This document shows, piece after piece, positions 18,249 to 25,985 of a stretch of 35,240 nt of DNA. Position 1 is the stretch's first letter. The number at the start of each line of letters is the position of its first letter. Made by a program: the position numbers and the translations under genes. Under the pieces are notes generated by a model. It ran no database searches and was not told where the DNA came from. It saw nothing but the letters and a program-made list of their open reading frames with translations. The DNA lies in assembly GCF_016583575.1 (NCBI RefSeq), contig NZ_NRRG01000050.1:1-35240 (forward strand), given 5' to 3'. The stretch is from Thiocystis violacea (GTDB lineage Bacteria > Pseudomonadota > Gammaproteobacteria > Chromatiales > Chromatiaceae).

Positions 18249-18422
18249 GGTGGGGGTGGCGCTTGGATTCGCGGCGGTTCGCCGAGGGTTCTCTTGAGCT
18301 GGAATCCGTCTTGGCGCGATCGATTTCGCTCGCTCGCCCGCTCAAACGCAATGTTTATCTTGGAATGCGCCGTGCCGAGGGTTGGAGCGCGCGCATGAGA
18401 CCACTTCGGGGACTTCTAGCCC

Positions 18423-19304
18423 ATGACGACCTTGATCGAAGCCCAGAATCTGGTTCGGCTCTATCCCGGCGTGCGCGCCGTGGATGGCATCAGCTTTCGG
18501 GTCGAATCCGGCCAGTGTTTCGGTCTGCTGGGGCCGAACGGGGCGGGGAAGACGACGACGCTCGAAATGCTGGAGGGCATTCAGACGCCGACCTCCGGCC
18601 ATGTGCGCTTCAAGGGCCAGCCGCTGGGGCGTGACTATCGGGAGGTCGTCGGGATCCAGTTCCAGGCGACCGCCTTGCAGGATTTCCAAACCGTGGAGGA
18701 GTCGCTGGCGATGTTCGCCAGTCTTTATCGGCGCACGGCGGAGCGCGAGGAACTGATCCGGCTGTGCCATCTGGCCGATATCCTCGATCGCGATACCCGC
18801 AAGCTCTCGGGCGGGCAACGCCAGCGTCTGCTGCTGGCGATCGCCCTGGTCAACGCGCCCGAGCTGGTCTTCCTGGACGAGCCGACCACCGGGCTCGATC
18901 CCCAGGCGCGGCGCAATTTCTGGGGTCTGATCGAACAGGTGCGCCGACGCGGGACGACGGTGCTGCTGACAACCCATTACATGGAGGAGGCGGAGCGGTT
19001 GTGCGACCGGGTCGCGATCGTCGACCAGGGGCGCATCATCGCCGAGGGGCGTCCGGAGGAACTGGTGCGCGAGCATTTTCCCTCGCGGATCATCCGGCTG
19101 CCGGATTCGGCCTGGCCGGCGGACCGGCCATTGCCGCCCGACGCCCTGGAGCGCAACGGCGAAATCGAGTTCCATGCCGAGGAGGTCACGCCGATGCTGG
19201 CCGAACTGGAACGGATCGGGGCGGATCTGAGCGGCCTGCGGGTGGCGACGCCGAATCTGGAGGATCTCTTTCTGAAACTCACTGGACACGCACTCAGGAC
19301 CTGA
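18423..19304 (+). CDS. ABC-2 exporter ATP-binding protein
   Basis: The 293-residue protein powers a two-gene exporter. It has Walker A GPNGAGKT at 38-45, a Q-loop with GIQFQ near 77-81, LSGGQRQR from 128, Walker B VFLDEPTTGLDP at 149-160, and the switch His185 in LLTTHYMEEA. The C-terminal 70 residues after the nucleotide domain form the small extra domain common in drug- and polysaccharide-type ABC-2 ATPases (ending LEDLFLKLTGH). It is spaced 3 bp before the permease gene. Substrate is not deducible; relatives include drug/antibiotic and Nod-factor-like exporters. Confidence 0.93.
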   Translation: MTTLIEAQNLVRLYPGVRAVDGISFRVESGQCFGLLGPNGAGKTTTLEMLEGIQTPTSGHVRFKGQPLGRDYREVVGIQFQATALQDFQTVEESLAMFASLYRRTAEREELIRLCHLADILDRDTRKLSGGQRQRLLLAIALVNAPELVFLDEPTTGLDPQARRNFWGLIEQVRRRGTTVLLTTHYMEEAERLCDRVAIVDQGRIIAEGRPEELVREHFPSRIIRLPDSAWPADRPLPPDALERNGEIEFHAEEVTPMLAELERIGADLSGLRVATPNLEDLFLKLTGHALRT

Positions 19305-19307
19305 CCC

Positions 19308-20330
19308 ATGTGGAAACGCATCATTGCCGTTCTGGTCGCCCGCAATCGTGAGTTCTATCGCGATCGGGCCGGTCTGAGCTGGAACATTTTGATGCCGATC
19401 ATGATGGTCCTGGCCTTCGCCTTCATCTTCCAGGGCGATGGGGAGGATCTGCTCAAGATCGGCGTGGTCACCCCGGATGGCGATCTGGCGTCGGTCGAGT
19501 CGCCGTTCCTCGCCCTCAAACACATCGGCTTCGTCCCCCTGACCGAACCCGAGGCGGCGGTCATCAAGGTCGAGCGTCATCAGTTGGATCTCTTGCTGGA
19601 TCCGCGCGCGGAGCCGGTCTATTGGGTGAATCTCAACTCGGCCAAGGGCTATCTGGCCGAGCGTCTGCTGCGCGACGCCTATGCGACGCCGGGGGGAGTC
19701 GCGCCGGAGCGTCAGACCGTGAGCGGCGAAGCCCTGCGCTATGTCGATTGGGTGCTGCCGGGCGTGCTGGCGATGAACATCATGTTCTCCAGTCTCTGGG
19801 GCGTCGGTTGGGTGATCGTGCGCTATCGCAAGAACGGGGTGCTGCGGCGGCTCAAGGCCACGCCCTTGAGTCCCTGGGAATTCCTGACGGCGCAGGTGGT
19901 TTCGCGACTGATCGTGGTGCTGGCGGCGAGTCTGGTGGTCTATCTGGGCGCGGCGCTTCTGCTGGATTTCCCGATGCGGGGCTCCTATCTGGCGCTCTTC
20001 CTGGTCTATGTCGCCGGTTCACTCTGTCTCATCAGCCTCGGCTTGATCATCGCCGCGCGGCTGCGTACGGAGGAGGTGGCCGACGGACTGCTCAATCTCA
20101 TGTCCTGGCCGATGCTGCTGTTGTCCGGGGTCTGGTTTTCGATGGAGGGCACTAGCGCCCTGGCTCAGACGGCCTCGTCCGCGCTGCCGCTGACCCATGT
20201 GGTCGCGGCCGCCCGGGAGGTGATGATCGATGGGGCCGGGGTGCTGGAGGTGCTGCCGGAGATCGGACTCTTGCTGGCGCTGGCGGCCGGCTTCCTGACC
20301 CTGGCGACCTGGATGTTCCGGTGGGAGTAG
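19308..20330 (+). CDS. ABC-2 type permease
   Basis: The 340-residue inner-membrane protein pairs with the preceding ATPase. A first membrane helix is at about 24-41, followed by a 100-residue extracytoplasmic loop. Five more helices follow from about 145 to 337, including the MNIMFSSLWGVGWVI stretch and a closing LLLALAAGFLTLATWMF. This layout is that of the ABC-2 (DrrB/YhhJ-like) permease family. Start ATG 19308 comes 3 bp after the ATPase stop. It converges on rlpA, with a hairpin between the two stops. Confidence 0.92.
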   Translation: MWKRIIAVLVARNREFYRDRAGLSWNILMPIMMVLAFAFIFQGDGEDLLKIGVVTPDGDLASVESPFLALKHIGFVPLTEPEAAVIKVERHQLDLLLDPRAEPVYWVNLNSAKGYLAERLLRDAYATPGGVAPERQTVSGEALRYVDWVLPGVLAMNIMFSSLWGVGWVIVRYRKNGVLRRLKATPLSPWEFLTAQVVSRLIVVLAASLVVYLGAALLLDFPMRGSYLALFLVYVAGSLCLISLGLIIAARLRTEEVADGLLNLMSWPMLLLSGVWFSMEGTSALAQTASSALPLTHVVAAAREVMIDGAGVLEVLPEIGLLLALAAGFLTLATWMFRWE

Positions 20331-20340
20331 CGGGCCGCTT

Positions 20341-20360
20341 CAGCCGATGGCGATCGGCTG
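20341..20360. terminator. Hairpin between convergent permease and RlpA genes
   Basis: An 8-bp perfect stem CAGCCGAT / ATCGGCTG with loop GGCG lies 10 bp after the permease stop and 16 bp from the RlpA stop. No T-tract follows on either strand, so it is at best a weak or Rho-assisted terminator. Confidence 0.4.
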
Positions 20361-20376
20361 GCGGTCCGAGGCTGGA

Positions 20377-20769
20377 TCAACTGCCGCGGCGGTCCGAGCC
20401 CAGCACCTTGACCTCGACCTTGGCGACTCCGCGCTTGACGATGCCCAACTCCTGAGCGGCCTGTTTGGATAGATCGAGGATGCGGCCCTTCACGAAGGGT
20501 CCGCGATCGTTCACGCGAACGACGATGCTGCGTCCGGTTTTGGTGTCGGTGACCCGTATCTTGGTACCGAGCGGCAGGGTCTTGTGGGCGGCGCTGAGCC
20601 GATGCTTGCTGTAGACCTGACCGCTGGCGGTCTTTCGGCCGTGGAGACTGTCGTGATAGAAGGATGCGGTCCCTTTCTGGACATGACGGATTGCGCCATC
20701 GGCTAAGGTCGTGCTGGCGAAGGGCAGTAAGGATGCCAGCAGCCCGGCGGTGATAAGCGTCTTCTTCAT
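20377..20769 (-). CDS. rlpA: RlpA-like double-psi beta-barrel exported protein
   Basis: The 130-residue precursor has a signal peptide (MKK, hydrophobic 5-19, cleavage near TLADG at 21-25) and then almost only a double-psi beta-barrel. The diagnostic blocks are GTASFYHDSLHGRKTASGQVY, LPLGTKIRVT and VRVNDRGPFVKGRILDLS. The Asp in VNDRGP corresponds to the catalytic acid of RlpA lytic transglycosylases, which cut peptidoglycan glycan strands lacking stem peptides. Unlike E. coli RlpA it has no lipobox cysteine and no SPOR domain, so it is probably a free periplasmic protein not targeted to the septum by SPOR. Its promoter lies in the 234-bp gap to the glycosyltransferase stop. Confidence 0.88.
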   Translation of the reverse strand: MKKTLITAGLLASLLPFASTTLADGAIRHVQKGTASFYHDSLHGRKTASGQVYSKHRLSAAHKTLPLGTKIRVTDTKTGRSIVVRVNDRGPFVKGRILDLSKQAAQELGIVKRGVAKVEVKVLGSDRRGS

Positions 20770-20921
20770 GGAGCCAACCTCTTTAGTGCGAAGGAAGTCA
20801 CGGTGCCGCGACGCGGACCGGATTCCCTTCGTTGACTAGGAAAGGCTGGAGTTTACGGGAAAACCCTATATGGGGTAAACCCTGATCTCGTGACCAGTTT
20901 CACACTTGTGTGCGAGGCGGG

Positions 20922-20944
20922 GGTTCGGGCTGTCCGCCCGAACC
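20922..20944 (-). terminator. Hairpin downstream of the GH17-GT2 glycosyltransferase gene
   Basis: A 9-bp perfect stem GGTTCGGGC / GCCCGAACC with loop TGTCC lies 60 bp past the stop of the glycosyltransferase gene at 21004 and upstream of rlpA. There is no T-tract, so termination is plausible but not certain. Confidence 0.45.
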
Positions 20945-21003
20945 TTGAATGCGCTTCAATCCTTGGGTAAGGACATCAATGATTTCAAAGCGCTATCTAT
21001 CCA

Positions 21004-23643
21004 TCACGCCTCGTGGCTGATCGGTCGATTCGCTCCCTTGGCATCGTCGCAGTTCATGTCCGTCATGGCGCCGACCAGCTTGGCCGAGAGATGCGGCCAG
21101 GCGCTCGTCAGGGAGACCAGTACGCTCGCCAGATAGGGAATCGCCTGGACCACGAGCACGGCCGCCCACACCCGCACATCGAGCATGAAGCCATCATCGC
21201 GCATCAGGACCAGCACCGCCGCGAGCAGGAAGGCGAAGGCGAACAGCGCCTCCTCGCGGGCATCGGCCAGGGCGCGGATGACCGCGGGTGCCTCGGCCAT
21301 CTTCGGCGTGCGAAAGAACCCGAGCTTCCCGGTGATGAGTCCGCCGAACATGGCGCGCGCGATGGTGTGCGAGAGCGCGAGCCCCGCGAGCCCGGCGGCG
21401 AAGCTCTGCCGCAGGGTCGCCGTGACCCGACGTCGATAGAGGAAGAAGCTCTTCGACATCTTGAACAGGAACAGCACCAGGGGCACCAGGGCGACGGTCA
21501 TGTAGGGCGGGGTGATATTGAGCGGGGCCACAACCATCGCCACCGACCAGGCCAGCGCCGCGAAGTTGAACAGCAGGTTGAAGCCATCCGCGAACCAGGG
21601 CAGCCAGCCGGCGACGAAGTGATAGCGCTGTCCGGCGGACAGCGCGGTCTTGCGCACGCCCAGGAGTTCGCGCCAATGGCGCAGCATGATACGCACCGCG
21701 CCATAGGCCCAACGGTAACGCTGCTTTCTGAAGTCCGCGAAGGTATCCGGCATCAGGCCGCGCCCGTAGGTGCAGGGGATATAAAGCGCCTTGTGACCGG
21801 CCTCGAACAGACGCAGGCCCAGTTCCGCGTCCTCGGTGATGCACCATTCGGCCCAGCCATTGACCTCGTCGAGCGTCTTACGCCGGATCATGGTCATGGT
21901 GCCGTGCTGGATGATGGCGTTGCGCTCGTTGCGCGTGACCATGCCGAGATGGAAGAAGCCGCGATATTCGGCCATGCACATCGCCTTGAAGGCGTTCTGA
22001 TGGGCGTCGCTGTAATCCTGCGGCGCCTGGGCGATCGCGACCTCCGGATCGGAGAAGGCGGGAACCAGGTGACGCAGCCAGAGCGGCTTGACGATGTAGT
22101 CGGCGTCGATCACGGCGACGACCTCGGCCTTGGGGTCGGTCTCGCGCAGGGCGAAGTTCAGCGCCCCGGCCTTGTAGCCCGCGAGCGGATCGACATGGAA
22201 GAAACGGAAGCGTTCGCCGAGCCGTTCGCAATAGGCCTGCACGGGTTGCCAGACATTGGGATCCTTGGTGTTGTTGTCGATCACCAGGATCTCGAAATGC
22301 GGATAGTCCAGCGCGGCGAGCCCATCCAGCGTCTGGACCAGCAGTTCCGGCGGTTCGTTGTAGGCGGGTACATGCACCGAGACGAACGGTAGCTCGTCGT
22401 CCGGAACCGCGCGCAGCGGGAAGGGGCGACGCCACTTGCGCAGCCAGATCGACTCCGCCCATTCATGCGCCTCCGCCATCAGCAGCACGATGACGCCCAG
22501 GCCGCCGATCAGCAGCAACAGCCCCACGATGGTCGTGGCCGGCGTCATGTAGAGGCGGGTGTAGTCGTAGACGATCCAGACGGCGGCGGTCGAGGTCGCG
22601 TAGGTGATCAGGGCCAGGAAGCTTTTGCCGCGCTTGGATAGGGTGGTGCTGTCGCGATAGAGAAAGACCAGCAGCAGCACCCCGATGACGACCGACAGCC
22701 CCGCCAGTTCGCGCCAGTATGGGATGCGCACGACCGGCTCGGTGAACTCGAACTTGGGCTCGCGATTATCGTTGTAGACGCCCCAATAGGTTCCGGTAGC
22801 GCCCTCGGTCTTCAGCTTCCAGAGCTGATCGAAGGCTTCCATGACGTAATAGACGTATTGCTCGGATTCCGCCTTCTCCAGGAAGCGGCGCAGGAAGCGG
22901 GTCTGATTGGCGGCCGAGGCCTCCGCCCCCCGGTTGCGCCGGCCATTACTGGGCCAGCCGACCTCGCCGATGATGATGGGCTTATCGGGGTAAGCCTCTT
23001 TCACCTGGTTGTAGCGATTGACGGCGTAATCCACCGCCTGCTCCAGAGGCACACCCTCCCAGTAGGGCAGCAGATGGATGGTGATGAAGTCGACGTGCTC
23101 GACCAGCTTGGGGTACTTGAGCCAGACATGCCAGGGCTCGGCCGTGCTGACCGGCAGCCAGGTGAGCTTGCGCACGCGATCCAGATAGTCGACCAGATCC
23201 TTGACATTCACGTCGTCGCGCAGGATGGCCTCGTTGCCGACCATGACCCGCACGATATTGCGATGCCCCTTGGCGAGCACCTCGCCCAGGCGCTTGATCT
23301 CGATCAAGTTGGCGTCCTGATCGGGGCCGATCCAGGCGCCGAGCGTCACGTTCAGGTCATGGGCCTCCGCGAGACGCGGGATTTCCGCCAGTGTGCTCTC
23401 CACCGTATAGGTGCGGACGGCATGGGTGCGGCCCTTGAGCAGGGCGAGATCGGCGTCGATGTCCGCGATGCTGGGAAAGCGCTTCTGGCTGGGGTCGTCG
23501 TCCGCGCGCATGGGCGCGAAGGAGAAGCCCTGGATGCGGGTCGGCCATGGCGGCTCCTCGCCGGGCCGATTCAACAGCCACCAGGCCAAAACCGTCAGCA
23601 CGGCGATCAGAATGGGGATGACGAAATTGATGGAACGATTCAT
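21004..23643 (-). CDS. Membrane glycosyltransferase with GH17 domain fused to GT2 synthase (NdvB-like beta-glucan enzyme)
   Basis: This 879-residue inner-membrane protein joins two enzymes. A signal-anchor (5-23) leads to a periplasmic GH17 domain (about 36-320) with the acid/base in VGNEAI and the nucleophile in GEVGWPS. Membrane helices near 325-345, 355-375 and 385-405 follow. The cytoplasmic GT2 domain (about 430-640) has the cellulose-synthase-type residues: DNN, the DAD of VIDADYIV, the TED of CITEDAELG, and QRYRW. Several C-terminal helices complete the channel. The same order is known for Pseudomonas NdvB, which makes and transglycosylates beta-1,3-glucans, so a periplasmic or exported beta-glucan is the likely product (inference). 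The ribosome site is weak. It is monocistronic by position. Confidence 0.92.
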   Translation of the reverse strand: MNRSINFVIPILIAVLTVLAWWLLNRPGEEPPWPTRIQGFSFAPMRADDDPSQKRFPSIADIDADLALLKGRTHAVRTYTVESTLAEIPRLAEAHDLNVTLGAWIGPDQDANLIEIKRLGEVLAKGHRNIVRVMVGNEAILRDDVNVKDLVDYLDRVRKLTWLPVSTAEPWHVWLKYPKLVEHVDFITIHLLPYWEGVPLEQAVDYAVNRYNQVKEAYPDKPIIIGEVGWPSNGRRNRGAEASAANQTRFLRRFLEKAESEQYVYYVMEAFDQLWKLKTEGATGTYWGVYNDNREPKFEFTEPVVRIPYWRELAGLSVVIGVLLLVFLYRDSTTLSKRGKSFLALITYATSTAAVWIVYDYTRLYMTPATTIVGLLLLIGGLGVIVLLMAEAHEWAESIWLRKWRRPFPLRAVPDDELPFVSVHVPAYNEPPELLVQTLDGLAALDYPHFEILVIDNNTKDPNVWQPVQAYCERLGERFRFFHVDPLAGYKAGALNFALRETDPKAEVVAVIDADYIVKPLWLRHLVPAFSDPEVAIAQAPQDYSDAHQNAFKAMCMAEYRGFFHLGMVTRNERNAIIQHGTMTMIRRKTLDEVNGWAEWCITEDAELGLRLFEAGHKALYIPCTYGRGLMPDTFADFRKQRYRWAYGAVRIMLRHWRELLGVRKTALSAGQRYHFVAGWLPWFADGFNLLFNFAALAWSVAMVVAPLNITPPYMTVALVPLVLFLFKMSKSFFLYRRRVTATLRQSFAAGLAGLALSHTIARAMFGGLITGKLGFFRTPKMAEAPAVIRALADAREEALFAFAFLLAAVLVLMRDDGFMLDVRVWAAVLVVQAIPYLASVLVSLTSAWPHLSAKLVGAMTDMNCDDAKGANRPISHEA

Positions 23644-24148
23644 GGCGGAGTGCTGGTTGATGTCGATTCAGGGGTCGGATCCGTGCCGTTCATACGATGT
23701 GGCTAGGATGTAGTGGTGCTTGGGAGCACTCCGATCGGGATGGCTAGCCCCTTGCCGGACGCGAACGCCGTGAAATAGCCGGTCGGCGGCGGCCAGGCTG
23801 GAGGGCGATGCAAAGGCCGGGGTCCATGAGTGGCCTCATCGGATGGAGCGTCACACGCCGGAGCGGGACCGATGAGCGGCGCCCCGAACCGCGCCCGCGC
23901 ATCATAGCCTGATCCGGGGTTTGGGTTTAGGGCGAGTGAGCCTGCTCTCGGGTGAGGGCCTGATCCGTTCGTGGCGAGGTGAGACGGCCTCCCGCAAATG
24001 GAAAGGCCCCGCCGTGTCGGGCGGGGCCTTTGGTTCGGATCCGACGGGTTGGCCCGAGCCGTCACGACGGGTTCGCGCGCTCGTCTCGTCGTTTCGTTTG
24101 GGTATGGCGACCCGCTCAGGGTGTCATTCGGGCGCGAAAACCCTGGAG
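23644..24148. promoter_or_regulatory. Intergenic region: glycosyltransferase promoter area and downstream region of the CTERM gene
   Basis: This 505-bp gap holds no gene I can support. The part nearest 23644 must carry the glycosyltransferase promoter (minus strand). The part nearest 24148 contains the strong hairpin at 24002-24031 described separately. Open frames here have no family character and no codon bias like the neighbouring genes. Confidence 0.4.
24002..24031. terminator. Strong bidirectional intrinsic terminator
   Basis: A perfect 12-bp stem AAAGGCCCCGCC / GGCGGGGCCTTT closes a 6-base loop. The stem starts with A residues and ends with T residues, so it can work on both strands. 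It lies about 118 bp beyond the stop of the minus-strand CTERM gene and is the clearest intrinsic terminator in the window. Confidence 0.85.
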
Positions 24149-24859
24149 TCAGACCTCGATCTCTCGACGACGGTAGCCGATCCCAACGACGCCAAGCAGC
24201 GCGGAGCCGAACAGCCAGGCCGCGGCGGGAATCGGAACGGCGGAGACGGTGACGCTTTTTAGTTTGAAGCCGTCGTTGGTACAGTCAGGATCTCCTCCGG
24301 TTCCACAAGAAGTCTGTGCAAAAATCCGCCATTGACTGTCGAGGATTTCATCGATGGTTTTGTCCTCATCCGACGTTAGGTCGATTGTCCACTCCTGGAG
24401 GTATCCCTTATCTGTATCAATATGTAGGTTGCCGGCAGAGTAACCCCCATAGCCTAGAGTCATGTCGCCGTCGGTGCGCCAGATGGTGAGCACGATTTGC
24501 TCGATCTTCACAGCTTCCGAGAAATCCAGCTTGATGTAATCAATTCCATTTGAGTTGTCGATGGTGTGCCAGTGGTCGGCACTGTCATCATTCCGCCAAC
24601 CGTCCTTGTTGTTGGTGACGCCGAGCCCAGTGTCGTAGATGCCAAGAGTGACGTTCTTGTCCGTCGGCGTCGTTCCATGTACCGTCCATGCGGTAGTTTC
24701 CACGGTAGTAATGCCATCATCTCCGGTCCATTTATACACCGTGCCGGTTTTGGTATATGTGTCGGTCGCGAAATTGAAGGTGGCCGCCTGCGCCGTTACC
24801 GATCCGCCAAGCGCTAGGAGCAGCCCGCCAGCCACTACAAAATTATTCAATAGTTTCAT
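24149..24859 (-). CDS. Exported VPxPA-CTERM (PEP-CTERM-like) surface protein
   Basis: The 236-residue precursor has an N-terminal signal peptide (1-25, cleavage near AQA). The body is rich in Thr, Asp and Gly with a beta-sheet look and two cysteines near 184-192 (SCGTGGDPDC). The C-terminus is a sorting signal: VPIPAAAWLFGSALLGVVG followed by GYRRR. That tripartite tail marks substrates of the exosortase/VPxPA system, which attaches or releases exopolysaccharide-associated proteins. No exosortase gene is in the window. The GC content is visibly lower than that of the neighbours, suggesting later acquisition. GGAG lies 8 bp before the ATG. It stands next to the beta-glucan synthase gene, so both could contribute to a matrix, but they are separated by a strong terminator. 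Confidence 0.88.
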   Translation of the reverse strand: MKLLNNFVVAGGLLLALGGSVTAQAATFNFATDTYTKTGTVYKWTGDDGITTVETTAWTVHGTTPTDKNVTLGIYDTGLGVTNNKDGWRNDDSADHWHTIDNSNGIDYIKLDFSEAVKIEQIVLTIWRTDGDMTLGYGGYSAGNLHIDTDKGYLQEWTIDLTSDEDKTIDEILDSQWRIFAQTSCGTGGDPDCTNDGFKLKSVTVSAVPIPAAAWLFGSALLGVVGIGYRRREIEV

Positions 24860-25246
24860 TTCGTCATCTCCGATCCAAATCCGCTTTCAAGACAAATTCC
24901 GTAGGGGGCGAATAGGCGACCGAATCGCATGCGAGCGCCAAAGACCATATTATTACTTTGTGTTAAGCGGTTATCGTGCCAACAGCGCTGTCCGCGATCA
25001 TCGGCTTTATAATCTTTTGTTTTCAGACGCTTGGGTCTGAAGTGGCGCCGAGGGCTGGATTTTGGCGCCGAGAGACTCGAGATGAGAGCGTCACATAACC
25101 TTGACGCGGATCAAAAGTTCCCTGGTTGTTGCATGTCTATCAAGGCCTTGAGTCGCACTTGACAGGATCCGTTTGTCACAGTTTAGAGACAGATCGAGGT
25201 GCGATTCGATGTGGTGCCCCTGATCGTGAGGGTGCGCGGGGGCTGT
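24860..25246. promoter_or_regulatory. AT-richer intergenic region upstream of the CTERM gene
   Basis: This 387-bp gap lies between the CTERM start and the stop of the upstream response regulator, both on the minus strand. It should contain the CTERM promoter; the stretch around 24940-25020 is AT-rich. No gene was recognised. A lone TGT-N12-ACA match sits at 25174-25191 but lacks a partner and a promoter. Confidence 0.35.
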
Positions 25247-25951
25247 TTACGGGGGCGGTTCGTCCGTCGACGCCTCGTACCGATACCCCACTCCGTAGAC
25301 CGAGTGAATCACCTCCTGGTCGGGCAGCAGCTCGGAAAGCTTGCGTCTGAGCTTCTTGACATGGCTGTCGATGGTCCGATCGGAGACGACCCTATGGTCC
25401 CGATAGATACGGTCCATGAGCCGGTCGCGCGAGAAGATTCGGCCGGGCGATCCGTGGAGCGTTTCAAGTAGGGCGAACTCGACGGCGGTGAGTTCGATCT
25501 CCCGGTTTCCCGAGCGGACCCTGAGCTGGTCCGACTGAAGGCTCAGGGGGCCGGGTTCGCTTGAGCGTTCCGGGGTCAAGGTTCGGCGCAGAACCGCCTT
25601 CACCCGCGCGACCAACTCGCGCGGGCTGTAGGGCTTGCAGACGTAGTCGTCGGCGCCGAGTTCCAGCCCCAGCAGCCGATCGATCTCATCGACGCGGGCC
25701 GTAGTCATGATGATCGGGGTCTGGCTCTCGGCGCGAATCTCCCGGCAGATGGTCAGCCCATCCTTGCCCGGCAGCATCAAATCCAGCAGGACAAGGTCGG
25801 GATGCTCGCGCTGCGCCCACTCGACGACCTGCGATCCGTCCGCCAGATGATGCACCCGGTAGCCGGCGGCCCTGAGGTAATCCGCGACCAGCAGGGCGAG
25901 GCGCGGTTCGTCCTCGACGATGAGAATGAGTGGGGTGTCCTGCTCGTGCAT
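25247..25951 (-). CDS. baeR: OmpR-family response regulator (BaeR-like)
   Basis: The 234-residue DNA-binding regulator has a receiver domain with the acidic pair in VEDEP (13-14), phospho-acceptor Asp57 in VLLDLMLPG, and Lys106 in CKPYSP. It is followed by a winged-helix effector domain (about 135-228) with ELTAVEFALLETL and a SDRTIDSHVKKLRRKL recognition region. It lies 34 bp downstream of the sensor kinase gene. The receiver and linker resemble BaeR, the envelope-stress regulator of exporter genes in enterobacteria; whether the same stimulus applies here is inference. Confidence 0.88.
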   Translation of the reverse strand: MHEQDTPLILIVEDEPRLALLVADYLRAAGYRVHHLADGSQVVEWAQREHPDLVLLDLMLPGKDGLTICREIRAESQTPIIMTTARVDEIDRLLGLELGADDYVCKPYSPRELVARVKAVLRRTLTPERSSEPGPLSLQSDQLRVRSGNREIELTAVEFALLETLHGSPGRIFSRDRLMDRIYRDHRVVSDRTIDSHVKKLRRKLSELLPDQEVIHSVYGVGYRYEASTDEPPP

Positions 25952-25985
25952 GGCTGGGTCGATCCTCGGCGTGGTTGGGTGGGTA

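Noticed and set aside
25174-25191. Single TGT-N12-ACA match as a further PpsR site
   Set aside because: About eight such matches are expected by chance in 35 kb. This one has no partner at 8 bp, no clear promoter, and the nearest downstream plus-strand gene is far away.
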